Positions 17,639 to 26,004 of a DNA stretch of 64,000 bases are shown piece by piece. Numbering within the stretch: position 1 is the stretch's first letter; the number at the start of each line of letters is the position of its first letter. The notes under the pieces were generated by a model, which was not told where the DNA came from, ran no database searches, and was given only the letters and a program-made list of their open reading frames with translations. This DNA comes from Acetivibrio clariflavus DSM 19732 (GTDB lineage Bacteria > Bacillota > Clostridia > Acetivibrionales > Acetivibrionaceae). The stretch covers positions 3,038,118 to 3,102,117 of the forward strand of contig NC_016627.1 of NCBI RefSeq assembly GCF_000237085.1, given 5' to 3'. Position numbers and translations under genes: made by a program.

Positions 17639-17857
17639 AATGCTTATCCTTTCCAGTTTTTACTTACAACAATATTATATTGTATTGTTTTAAATTTTAC
17701 ATAGGCCTATTTTCCTATGTTCGATCCTATTAAATTAAGCCTACAAATTTAAGTCTCCGTATTCATTAACATAAAACTACAAAAATTGTATAATAATATT
17801 GTACAATAATATTATAGTAATCCATTGGTCAAATGTCAAAGGCAAGGTGGTATTTTT

Positions 17858-18271
17858 ATGGATGTTATTTGTTGCGAACAATGCGGTAAACTATTTAATT
17901 CAATGGGTTTCTTCAGACTATGTCCCGTTTGCACCGAAAGAGATGAAAAAGATTTTTCCATGATAAAAGAATACCTTTCGGAACATCCCCTTGCAAAGAT
18001 TTTCGATGTTGCTAATGACTTAAGCATTCCTATAAAACAGATTAAACGCTATCTTAAAGAAAGCAGACTTGAAATAATTGAGCAAAATAATAGATTTCTT
18101 TTATGCGAAGATTGCGGCAAACCTATCAGAACAGGAAGATACTGTGATGAATGCTATAGAAAACATCATCGATATTTAAATACATATTATGTTGGCAATA
18201 CAAGCAAAAAATATCCTTCCAGAATAAACTTTACTTCAAATAACAAAGAAACAATAGCTTCCCCCCGATAA
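17858..18271 (+). CDS. YvyF-like flagellar-operon zinc-ribbon protein
   Basis: A 137-residue protein with two zinc-ribbon-like Cys pairs, CEQCGK/CPVC near residues 5-27 and CEDCGK/CDEC near 86-103. Between them is a helical segment, EYLSEHPLAKIFDVANDLSIPIKQIKRYL, that looks like a winged or MerR-like helix-turn-helix. This combination matches the TIGR03826/YvyF family usually found beside flgM and flgK. Here no flagellar gene is adjacent, so it is displaced or serves another role, perhaps regulatory. The ATG at 17858 follows AAGGTGG; the upstream TTG at 17825 has no site. A large palindrome follows the stop codon. Confidence 0.75.
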   Translation: MDVICCEQCGKLFNSMGFFRLCPVCTERDEKDFSMIKEYLSEHPLAKIFDVANDLSIPIKQIKRYLKESRLEIIEQNNRFLLCEDCGKPIRTGRYCDECYRKHHRYLNTYYVGNTSKKYPSRINFTSNNKETIASPR

Positions 18272-18283
18272 AATACCCCGATA

Positions 18284-18341
18284 ACATAGATAACCTGCAT
18301 TAAAGCTATAAAAGAATAGCTTTAATACAGGTTATCTATGT
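18284..18341. repeat. Long palindrome (26-bp stem, one mismatch)
   Basis: Arms 18284-18309 and 18316-18341 pair at 25 of 26 positions around a 6-base loop. It lies between convergent genes and may act as a terminator, but neither side has the usual immediate T run, and the stem is far longer than an ordinary terminator. A miniature palindromic repeat is the alternative. Confidence 0.75.
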
Positions 18342-18397
18342 TTATGACTCTTTTTATAAAAATAAAATATTGTTACTTCATAAATTGATTTAAAATG

Positions 18398-18994
18398 CTA
18401 TATTTCCTTTCGATACAGTTTTTCATAAATTTTGCGATAATTATTAACTTTTTTTACGTAATTTTCAGTTTCCTTAAAAGGTATCCTTTCCAACGATTTT
18501 CCAGAGCTGCTATATTGTTTGTCTTTCAGCCATTTTTGTACATTACCTATTCCTCCGTTATAAGCGGCTAAAACAAGATCATTGTTGATTTCTCCACTGC
18601 ATTTATAAATTTCATTTCTCAGGTTTCTTAAATACCAGCATCCTATTTTAATGTTTATTTCAGGGTCATACAAAGATTCTACTTTAAATCCCTCAATGCC
18701 CATCTTTTCAGCTGCCCAAATGCCCGTATCGTCAATTATCTGCATCAAGCCCCTCGCATTTTTATGAGATGTTGCATTCGGATTAAAATTACTCTCGGCC
18801 TTTATTACCGAAAACACCAAAAGCGGGTCTAAATCGTTTTCTCTTGCATATTTTATAACCAAATTTTTATATCTTAAAGGAAACATGCTTTTCCCGATAC
18901 TGTCGAGCAAAAATAAAATTGCTGCAAAAGCAATAATAACTACTATTACATTCTTTAAACTTCTTATTCTCAGCATTCCTAATACCTGCCTCAT
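18398..18994 (-). CDS. Soluble lytic murein transglycosylase-like protein (SLT domain)
   Basis: A protein of about 198 residues with one N-terminal membrane anchor (about 14-33) and an SLT lysozyme-like domain. The catalytic Glu is in VIKAESNFNP, followed by SHKNARGLMQI and NLVLAAYNGG-type motifs (here LVLAAYNGGIGNVQKWL). It cleaves peptidoglycan glycan strands with formation of anhydromuramic ends. The ATG at 18994 was taken; a later in-frame ATG seven codons on has a weak AGGCAGG site and is also possible. It precedes no partner gene and is followed by a palindrome; coaE and polA lie upstream in the same direction. Confidence 0.9.
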   Translation of the reverse strand: MRQVLGMLRIRSLKNVIVVIIAFAAILFLLDSIGKSMFPLRYKNLVIKYARENDLDPLLVFSVIKAESNFNPNATSHKNARGLMQIIDDTGIWAAEKMGIEGFKVESLYDPEINIKIGCWYLRNLRNEIYKCSGEINNDLVLAAYNGGIGNVQKWLKDKQYSSSGKSLERIPFKETENYVKKVNNYRKIYEKLYRKEI

Positions 18995-19076
18995 CAATGT
19001 TGCTATAGTTTTTTACACTACTTATTTTCAGTCTTTTAAAATTTACACACATCAGCTCTTATTAACACAAATTATA

Positions 19077-19664
19077 TTATATGGAACTAATAAAAAAATA
19101 TTTTTCAACCTGCAGTCTCAATTCCTCAATAGAACCATTATTGACTATTACTCTGTCAGAAATACTCAAGTAAAATTCATCACTTAACTGGGAATTAATT
19201 CTGTCCTCTACTTCATTGTATGTCAGACCGCTTCGTTCCATAACTCTTTTTATTCTAACTTCTTTGTCCGCAATAACAGTCCAAATCTCATCTACTACAT
19301 CAGTAAATCCATGCTCTATGGGAATTGGTGCATCAACAACGACTGTTTCGTCTTCTTTTATTTTTTTTATCTCTTCAATAATCTTTTCTGCAATATAATT
19401 ATGAGTTATCCTGTTTAACGCTTCCAGCTTCTTTTTATCTTTAAACACTATGCCGGAAAGCTTCTTTCTGTCTAAATTTCCTTCCGAATCCAAAACAGCC
19501 TCACCGAAATAGTTTACTATTTCCTCCAGTGCTTTCTGTCCCTTTTGCACTATTTGCCTTGCCAACACATCGGCATCAATAACCTGTGCTCCAAAAGAGG
19601 CAAGGATTTTAGATACCGTACTTTTACCGCTTCCAATTCCTCCGGTTACTCCAATTATTCTCAT
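19077..19664 (-). CDS. coaE: Dephospho-CoA kinase
   Basis: A 195-residue kinase performing the last step of coenzyme A synthesis, phosphorylation of dephospho-CoA. It has the P-loop GGIGSGKST at residues 8-16, DADVLAR, VVDAPIPIEHG and the lid segment RSGLTYNEVEDRINSQ. The ATG follows GGAG by about 6 bases. It lies 128 bases downstream of polA on the same strand. The polA-coaE-lytic transglycosylase order is a common clostridial arrangement. Confidence 0.95.
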   Translation of the reverse strand: MRIIGVTGGIGSGKSTVSKILASFGAQVIDADVLARQIVQKGQKALEEIVNYFGEAVLDSEGNLDRKKLSGIVFKDKKKLEALNRITHNYIAEKIIEEIKKIKEDETVVVDAPIPIEHGFTDVVDEIWTVIADKEVRIKRVMERSGLTYNEVEDRINSQLSDEFYLSISDRVIVNNGSIEELRLQVEKYFFISSI

Positions 19665-19792
19665 TATAACTCCATCCTATTCCTATCACTTAGTGATATA
19701 TCATTTATGATAGTTACAAGAGGTATACATCAAAATACGCATTTAATTACATTAAAATTCAAAACAGCTTGAGAATCTTAACTAAATTTAAG

Positions 19793-22483
19793 CTATTTTG
19801 TCTCATACCAATTAGAACCTGATTTTACTTCCACACTTAAAGGAACACTCAATTTAACTGCATTTTCCATGCTCTCTTTCAAAATGGTTGTCACTTCTTC
19901 CACTTCACTAACATGCGCTTCAATAATGAGTTCGTCGTGAACCTGCAGAATCAGCCTTGATTTAAGTTTTCTTGCCTTTAGCTCTTTATATACTTTAACC
20001 ATTGCAATTTTGATAATATCGGCAGCACTTCCTTGAATAGGTGTATTCATAGCTATTCTTTCGCCAAAAGACCTGATATTGAAATTGCTGGATTTAAGCT
20101 CGGGCAAATATCTTCTCCTGCCAAACAATGTAGTGACAAAGCCAAATTCCTTTCCCTGAACTACAATGTCATGCATATACTTTTTTACATTGGCATACTT
20201 CTCAAGATACCCGTCAATATACGCCCTAGCCTCTTTTCTTGTTATGCCAAGGTCTTTTGAAAGACTGAAATCTCCAATTCCATATACTATTCCAAAGTTT
20301 ACCGCCTTTGCTTTGGACCTCAACAGAGGAGTCACTTCGTTAATTGGCACTCCAAATACCTTTGAAGCCGTTGAAGCATGAATATCTTCATTTTTATTGA
20401 AGGCTTCAATCATGTTGACATCGCCGGTTATATGCGCCAATACTCTGAGCTCTATCTGGGAGTAGTCGGCATCCACCAACCTGTAATTTTCATCACTTGA
20501 TACAAAAGCCTTCCTTATATTCCTTCCCATTTCAAGTTTAATGGGAATATTCTGAAGATTAGGCTCTGTACTGCTTATTCTGCCCGTTACAGTAACAGTC
20601 TGGTTAAAACTGGAATGAATTTTCCCGGTAACAGGATTTATAACCGACATCAAGCCATCAATATAAGTAGACTTCAATTTTATCAACTGACGATACTCAA
20701 GGATTTTAGGTATAATTTCATGCTTGTCGGCAAGCTCCTCCAAAACCTCTGCATCGGTGGAATATCCTGTCTTAGTCTTTTTTATAACAGGCAGTTCCAG
20801 TTTTTCAAACAGTATTACACCCAATTGTTTGGTAGAGTTAATATTAAACTCTTCCCCAGCAAGTTCGTATATTTTCACGGTAAGTTCCTGGATTTTTTCA
20901 TCCAACTGCCTTGAGATGGACATAAGTTCATTAACATTGACCTTAAACCCGTAATATTCCATATCTGCAAGAACCTCAACCAATGGTAGCTCAATTTCAT
21001 AGTAAAGTTTTATCTGATCGTTTTCTCCAAGTTTTTCTTCAATTTTGTTCTTGCATTTAAATATTACTTCCGGATACAGGCCTGCAACATTTTTAAGTTC
21101 TTCCTCATCCATAGCATCAAAAGGCATAAAATTCCTACCCTTGCCCGCCATCTCTTCTACCGACTTTACACTTAAGCCCAGATAATCGTTTGCCAATTCC
21201 GAGATGGTATAAGTGTCGCGGGAAGGATTTATGATATATGCCCCTATCATGGTGTCAAAGGCAATTCCGTTTAACTCAATCCCTCTGTTCTTTAAATATA
21301 CAATAAAATTCTTCAGATCATGTCCGTATTTCTTGATGTCGGAATCTTCAAAAATACTTTTGAATTCTTCTAAAAATTCCTTCTCATTATAATCTTCATT
21401 AAATGCCAGATAATACGAGTTTCCCTCTTTAGCTGATATAGAAATACCCGAAAGTTTGTTTGTAAACTTATCAACTTTATCTATCAAATAATAAAAGGAC
21501 ATCTCTTTTTCTTCGAAAATCTCGTTTTTTAATTCCAAAATTCCTTGTTTGTCTTTAATTCTCTTTATATTAACTTTAAAAGATTCCTGATTCTGACTGT
21601 CTTTCAATCCGAATTTTTCAATAAAACTTTTAAACTCCAAACGCTTAAAAAGTTCATAAAGTCTTGGTTTATCAAACTCTACTCTTGCAAGTTCGTCAAT
21701 ATTGCACAAAAAGGGCATGTTCCTTTCAATTCTGGCCAGTTCCTTGCTCATAAAAGCCTGTTCCTTATAGGTTATAAGCTTCTCTTTAAGCGCTTTTTTT
21801 GTAATATTGTCAACATTCTCATACAAATTTTCGATGGTGCCGTAATTTTGAATAAGATCTAAAGCAGTCTTTTCACCTATTCCCGGAACACCGGGTATAT
21901 TGTCGGATGTATCTCCCATCAGAGCTTTGACATCAATAAACTGAACAGGCTCAATTTTATATTTTCCATGTATTGTCTCAAGATTATACTCTTCTGTCTC
22001 GGTTTTACCACCCTTAGTTTTAGGTATCTTAATCCTTATATCCTTGTCTGCAAGCTGTAGTGCATCTCTGTCACCGGTAATGATTATTACCTCCATACCT
22101 TTTTGCTGTGCACACAAGGATATGGACCCAAGTATGTCGTCAGCTTCATAGCCTTCCATCTCAAGTCTTTTTATACGCATTGCATCAAGTACTTCCTTGA
22201 TAACCGGCACCTGAACCCTCAATTCATCAGGCATTCCCTTTCTATTTGCCTTGTAACCGTCAAATTGCTTATGTCTGAATGTAGGTGCCTTCAAATCGAA
22301 AGCAACACAGATGTACTGTGGATTCTCCTCTTCAATATACTTATTCATTATGTTTATAAATCCATAAACAGCATTAGTATACAATCCATCCGATGTTGCC
22401 AAAAGATTAGGGCCTTGCAGACCATAAAAAGCCCTGTTCAATATACTATTTCCATCAATAACCATTAATTTTTTCTTATTCAT
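19793..22483 (-). CDS. polA: DNA polymerase I
   Basis: A protein of 896 residues. Residues 1-300 are the 5'-3' nuclease (DGNSILNRAFYG, GYEADDILG, GDTSDNIPGVPGIGEKTA). Residues about 310-490 have the 3'-5' exonuclease fold, but I see no DxE motif in the first position (YYLIDKV there), so proofreading is probably lost, as in Taq and Bst enzymes. Residues about 500-896 form the polymerase domain: DADYSQIELR (motif A), RSKAKAVNFGIVYG (motif B) and VHDELI (motif C). It fills gaps and removes primers. The chosen second ATG has AGAGG at good distance; the first ATG touches it. Confidence 0.96.
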   Translation of the reverse strand: MNKKKLMVIDGNSILNRAFYGLQGPNLLATSDGLYTNAVYGFINIMNKYIEEENPQYICVAFDLKAPTFRHKQFDGYKANRKGMPDELRVQVPVIKEVLDAMRIKRLEMEGYEADDILGSISLCAQQKGMEVIIITGDRDALQLADKDIRIKIPKTKGGKTETEEYNLETIHGKYKIEPVQFIDVKALMGDTSDNIPGVPGIGEKTALDLIQNYGTIENLYENVDNITKKALKEKLITYKEQAFMSKELARIERNMPFLCNIDELARVEFDKPRLYELFKRLEFKSFIEKFGLKDSQNQESFKVNIKRIKDKQGILELKNEIFEEKEMSFYYLIDKVDKFTNKLSGISISAKEGNSYYLAFNEDYNEKEFLEEFKSIFEDSDIKKYGHDLKNFIVYLKNRGIELNGIAFDTMIGAYIINPSRDTYTISELANDYLGLSVKSVEEMAGKGRNFMPFDAMDEEELKNVAGLYPEVIFKCKNKIEEKLGENDQIKLYYEIELPLVEVLADMEYYGFKVNVNELMSISRQLDEKIQELTVKIYELAGEEFNINSTKQLGVILFEKLELPVIKKTKTGYSTDAEVLEELADKHEIIPKILEYRQLIKLKSTYIDGLMSVINPVTGKIHSSFNQTVTVTGRISSTEPNLQNIPIKLEMGRNIRKAFVSSDENYRLVDADYSQIELRVLAHITGDVNMIEAFNKNEDIHASTASKVFGVPINEVTPLLRSKAKAVNFGIVYGIGDFSLSKDLGITRKEARAYIDGYLEKYANVKKYMHDIVVQGKEFGFVTTLFGRRRYLPELKSSNFNIRSFGERIAMNTPIQGSAADIIKIAMVKVYKELKARKLKSRLILQVHDELIIEAHVSEVEEVTTILKESMENAVKLSVPLSVEVKSGSNWYETK

Positions 22484-22536
22484 TGGCATCCTCTCATATC
22501 ACAAGTTCATTACTAATATTTCTCAATATCCGATTT

Positions 22537-22704
22537 TTATCCATTATTTTCAACGTTTCCGTTAAGTAACAAAGTTATATTTTCACCTTCAAAATATCTA
22601 TTATCAGAATCATCGGCGGGAATACAAATTTCCATTTCATAGTCCTCAGATTTTAAAATGGCATAGCCGTTCTCGATTCTGTCAACAACCGCTTTGATTT
22701 CCAT
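22537..22704 (-). CDS. DUF3006-family small protein
   Basis: A 55-residue reading frame that starts MEIKAVVDRIENGYAILKSED and ends in VENNG. The opening matches the DUF3006 pattern (short beta-barrel-like proteins of unknown role that begin with K-A-V-V-D-R-I/F-E). AAGGTG lies about 9 bases before the ATG at 22704; an ATG at 22713 is too close to that site. It lies 53 bases upstream of polA on the same strand, so the two may be co-transcribed. Confidence 0.75.
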   Translation of the reverse strand: MEIKAVVDRIENGYAILKSEDYEMEICIPADDSDNRYFEGENITLLLNGNVENNG

Positions 22705-22768
22705 CAGTACCATCACCTTTTTATGTATAATTATTATTCAGTGCATACAAAACCATTTTACACAAAAA

Positions 22769-22794
22769 CAAAACAGCAGTAAACTGCTGTTTTG
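22769..22794 (-). terminator. Intrinsic terminator after the anti-sigma gene
   Basis: A perfect 11-bp stem (CAAAACAGCAG and its complement, 4-base loop) is followed on the minus strand by TTTTTG. It separates the anti-sigma gene from DUF3006-polA. Confidence 0.85.
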
Positions 22795-22911
22795 GATATT
22801 TTTTAATATATTTCTGTAGCTAACTCCAACAATAAAAGATTAATACCGTACCTGTTCAAAAAAACATAATTTCAAATTCTTTTACAGTGCAATTTATATG
22901 TTTTCCATCTA

Positions 22912-24120
22912 TCAATTATCCACTATAGTGATATTGACTCTTATTTTACTGCTTGAGTTTATACTATTCAACTGATTAAGTATATTTTCTTTTTCCTGCA
23001 TAAGAGATTTATATTCATCGGTATTGGTCTTCTTACTGTTTTCAAGCTCGATAATCCGGCCTTCCACATCTTTGAGTCTTTTGTTTAATTCCTCTTCATT
23101 ATTGACAATATAATACTTGCCTTTATATTTATCCTTAATCTCTTTTATAAATTTGTCATAATTTAATTTATCCATACTATAGCTTACAACATAATCTGCC
23201 TTATTAGTCAAGGTAAACTCCGGATTTCCTCCAACTAATAAATCTTTTGCCATATTTGAACCAGAGGCATTGGTATCATCCTCTTTAATTTTTGTACCGA
23301 ATTTACCGGCAATCTCATTTATCTTCAATATATCCGTTTCAAAATCACTGGAATATGCAGTCAAACCAATAACAGGCACCTCCAGTTCTTCCCCGAATTG
23401 CATAGCCAGCGAGTAAGTGCCGTCACTGGTTTCAGTACCATCACTAAACTTAAACATAACCGTTTCATCCGGTGCATTTTTCTGGTCAGCAGTTGATGTC
23501 GCACCTGAAGCAGCCGAAACATTTTTATCAGATTCTACATTAAATTTATTCTCATTACTATTATTTTGAGAATCTGTCTCATCGGAATTATATAATTCCG
23601 CGCTACGTACTATCTCTTCACTCATTTCATACGTATACATCTGGGTCTCATCTGCGGCTTCAATACTTAAAACATCATCCTTTTCTTTATCAAATGCTTT
23701 TATGTCAGTATTATAAACCACATCACCGGTAGGTTCGATTTCTGTTCCCGATGAATTGGTATTTTTAGTAGTTATTCCTTTATACATAAATCCACGTACT
23801 GCAAATATTAATATAAAAATTGCAGCAACGGAAGCTACCGTTCTCATTAAACTGTTTCTCATATATATAATTTTCTTGTTTTCATTCATATTCTTTTGTT
23901 CTAACTTTAACTTTTCATGCAAAACTTCATTAAAATCTTCCGGCAATTCAACTTCATCCAGTTCATTGCACATTTTTATTATTTCACGCAGCTGTTCAAG
24001 CTCTGTTTTACATGAACTGCACAATTCAATATGTTTTTCGACAGCTTTAGCTGTTGCATCGTCCAACTCATTGTCAATATATAATGATAATAATTCTAAA
24101 ATTTCTTCGCAATTTTTCAC
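22912..24120 (-). CDS. Membrane anti-sigma factor with zinc-finger domain
   Basis: A protein of about 402 residues. The N-terminus carries an anti-sigma zinc finger: Cys4, His30, Cys34 and Cys37 in the pattern C...HIELCSSC. One transmembrane helix follows at about 90-108, then a long acidic, Ser/Thr/Asn-rich extracytoplasmic region and a C-terminal coiled coil (about 340-390). It should hold an ECF sigma factor at the membrane until a signal arrives. The start is the GTG at 24120 with AAGGAGG 7 bases upstream; the TTG at 24141 overlaps that site. Its likely partner is the sigma gene at 26005-26604, from which it is now cut off by an IS110 element. Confidence 0.88.
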   Translation of the reverse strand: MKNCEEILELLSLYIDNELDDATAKAVEKHIELCSSCKTELEQLREIIKMCNELDEVELPEDFNEVLHEKLKLEQKNMNENKKIIYMRNSLMRTVASVAAIFILIFAVRGFMYKGITTKNTNSSGTEIEPTGDVVYNTDIKAFDKEKDDVLSIEAADETQMYTYEMSEEIVRSAELYNSDETDSQNNSNENKFNVESDKNVSAASGATSTADQKNAPDETVMFKFSDGTETSDGTYSLAMQFGEELEVPVIGLTAYSSDFETDILKINEIAGKFGTKIKEDDTNASGSNMAKDLLVGGNPEFTLTNKADYVVSYSMDKLNYDKFIKEIKDKYKGKYYIVNNEEELNKRLKDVEGRIIELENSKKTNTDEYKSLMQEKENILNQLNSINSSSKIRVNITIVDN

Positions 24121-24283
24121 TTTTATCCCCTCCTTGTACAATTAATATTGTATTAAATCAGTGACCGAAGCCACTGTTCGACCCATTAAAATTCATTGTT
24201 AACATAACACTTCAAACTTCATTCTTTTCTAAACATCAAGCACATCATCCGGCTTCACATCTTAGCCATTTTGCCAGCAACTG

Positions 24284-24313
24284 TTGGCCTGAACCTTGAC
24301 AATCATGTATAAT
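24284..24313 (+). promoter_or_regulatory. Possible promoter inside the IS110 left end
   Basis: TTGGCC (24284-24289) and TATAAT (24308-24313), 18-base spacing. Transcription would start near 24320, at the first hairpin of the structured region, as expected for a bridge RNA. Confidence 0.45.
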
Positions 24314-24317
24314 ATCT

Positions 24318-24520
24318 TCCGGACTTGGAAGGTGAGTGTTTCACCTCCTGGGACGGACCTTAGCGGGCCGATTACCCGTAAGAAAGAGTATTTATCCATT
24401 CCGGTAAGTCTACATGATTTGGCTGGTTGAGGCCAGCTCTTTGGCTGGTTCCTCGTGTCACATGCAAGGTTGTTTGCTTACATGGGAAGGAATGGAGGCT
24501 TTTAAGTCCATTAATCTTAA
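24318..24520 (+). ncRNA. Candidate IS110 bridge RNA
   Basis: Between the putative promoter and the transposase start lies a 200-base non-coding stretch with several clear hairpins. These are AGGTGA/TCACCT (24330-24346), CGGG/CCCG (24364-24378), GCTGG/CCAGC (24422-24437) with a competing second GCTGG at 24444-24448, and GCAA/TTGC (24454-24467). IS110 elements are known to encode a guide RNA with two loops that pair with target and donor DNA from the long non-coding end. Position, size and structure fit. The guide loops themselves were not matched to flanking DNA. Confidence 0.5.
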
Positions 24521-24535
24521 AAAGGAGGCATTTTA

Positions 24536-25825
24536 ATGAATTTCAGACCCATTGCAGGAATTGATGTGGGTAAGTTCTTCAGTGAAATGGCGATTCTTTC
24601 TCCTACCAATGAAGTGGTTGCCCGCATGAAGATTCACCATGATTCCAATACCGACGTTGAAAGAGCCGTTGAATTGCTTAATAAAACGGAAAAAGATTTT
24701 GCTTCAAGGCCTTTCATAGTCATGGAATCCACCGGGCACTATCACAAAATCCTTTTCCATTCACTTTGTAAAGCTGGATTTGAGGTTTCGGTAACAAACC
24801 CCATCCAAACTGATTCTATCAAAAATATTGGAATCAGAAAAGTGAAAAATGATAAAGTGGATGCCCGGAAAATTGCCCTACTCTATAGATTTCAGGAACT
24901 TAAGTCAACCAACATCCCCAATGAGGATATTGAGTGCCTAAGGAGCCTATGTCGCCAGTACTACAAACTGAGTGATGAGCTTACCGCCTACAAAAACAGG
25001 CTTACCGGTATTGTTGACCAACTCATGCTTAACTTCAAGGATGTCTTCTCCAATATATTTTCAAAGGCTGCTATGGCTGTCCTGGAGGAGTATCCTACTC
25101 CTGCCCATATTCTTAAGGCTGACAGGAACAAGCTGATTTCACTGATTCAGAAGAAATCCCGCAAAAGTCTCAAATGGTCAACTGCCAAGTATGAGCTTCT
25201 GGTCTCCAAGGCCAGAGATTTTGCACCTCTGAGCATTCATAATGCCTCAAATGTTATTATGCTGGGCGTATATATCTCCATGATCAAAACCTTGGAAGAA
25301 AGCCTGGAGAAAGTCCTTAAGTCCATTCGTCTACTGATTGCTGAAGATATGGCGAAGGATATGCCCATGCTGGCATTGACGCTTGAACTTTTGCAGAGCC
25401 TGCCAGGTATAGGCCTTCTCTCTGCTGCTACTATTCTTGCGGAGATTGGAGACTTTTCAGCCTTTAAAAAGCCAGGCAAGCTGGTTGCTTATTTCGGCGT
25501 TGACCCCTCTGTCATGCAGTCCGGAGAGTTTACCGGCACACGGAACAAGATGTCTAAGAGAGGTTCAAGGCTGCTTCGCAGGGTGCTTTTCACAATTGCT
25601 CTTGCTAATATCCGTACCAAGCGGGATAAGACAGCTTGCAACCCTGTGCTGCTGGAGTTCTACCAACAAAAATGCCAGAGTAAGCCTAAGAAAGTAGCTT
25701 TGGGAGCTGTTATGCGCAAGCTTGTTTGTATCATCTTTGCTGTCCTAAGGGATAGGAAACCTTACCAGTTACGCAGCCCCCAGGAACACGCTCAAATGCT
25801 TGCAGCAAAGCATACAGCAGCTTGA
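24536..25825 (+). CDS. IS110-family transposase (DEDD recombinase)
   Basis: A 429-residue protein. The N-terminal RuvC-like domain has Asp10 in GIDVGK, Glu in MESTGHYH (about residue 64) and two Asp in KNDKVDARK (about 106-109), forming the DEDD site. The C-terminal Tnp20 domain has LPGIGLLSAATILAEIGDF, AYFGVDPS and the RGSRLLRR segment with the conserved Ser nucleophile. The AAGGAGG site is 7 bases before the ATG. The frame is intact, so the element may still be active. Confidence 0.96.
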   Translation: MNFRPIAGIDVGKFFSEMAILSPTNEVVARMKIHHDSNTDVERAVELLNKTEKDFASRPFIVMESTGHYHKILFHSLCKAGFEVSVTNPIQTDSIKNIGIRKVKNDKVDARKIALLYRFQELKSTNIPNEDIECLRSLCRQYYKLSDELTAYKNRLTGIVDQLMLNFKDVFSNIFSKAAMAVLEEYPTPAHILKADRNKLISLIQKKSRKSLKWSTAKYELLVSKARDFAPLSIHNASNVIMLGVYISMIKTLEESLEKVLKSIRLLIAEDMAKDMPMLALTLELLQSLPGIGLLSAATILAEIGDFSAFKKPGKLVAYFGVDPSVMQSGEFTGTRNKMSKRGSRLLRRVLFTIALANIRTKRDKTACNPVLLEFYQQKCQSKPKKVALGAVMRKLVCIIFAVLRDRKPYQLRSPQEHAQMLAAKHTAA

Positions 25826-26004
25826 TAGTACTGTACTTGATGTTCAGTTTTCAAAGAGCAACTTGCTATTTTAGACCAGCTATTTTATGTCTACCTCACC
25901 TAGGTGGTCTTGTTGTCATGCGTTTCATTAACGTCAGGAGCCTAAAAAAATTTCTCAAAATTTTTATTATAAACTCTTGACTTTAATTAGCTGGTCTTTC
26001 TATA
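25826..26004. other. IS110 right end and junction with the sigma gene
   Basis: About 180 non-coding bases after the transposase. A CACCTAGGTG palindrome lies at about 25897-25906. The junction between the element and the old sigma-operon DNA must be in here, but I cannot place it exactly. Confidence 0.4.

Larger units (their letters stand above)
24200..25970 (+). mobile_element. IS110-family insertion sequence (ends approximate)
   Basis: One intact DEDD transposase, a long structured non-coding left end and a short right end, as is usual in IS110 elements. I could not find terminal inverted repeats or fix the core dinucleotides without an empty site, so the ends are estimates within about 60 bases on each side. 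The element lies between the sigma and anti-sigma genes and points the opposite way. Confidence 0.75.

Noticed and set aside
24142-24199. CAGTG/CACTG inverted repeat near 24160-24176 as the IS110 terminal repeat
   Set aside because: No counterpart was found at the right end, and IS110 elements need not have terminal repeats; an empty site is needed to fix the ends.
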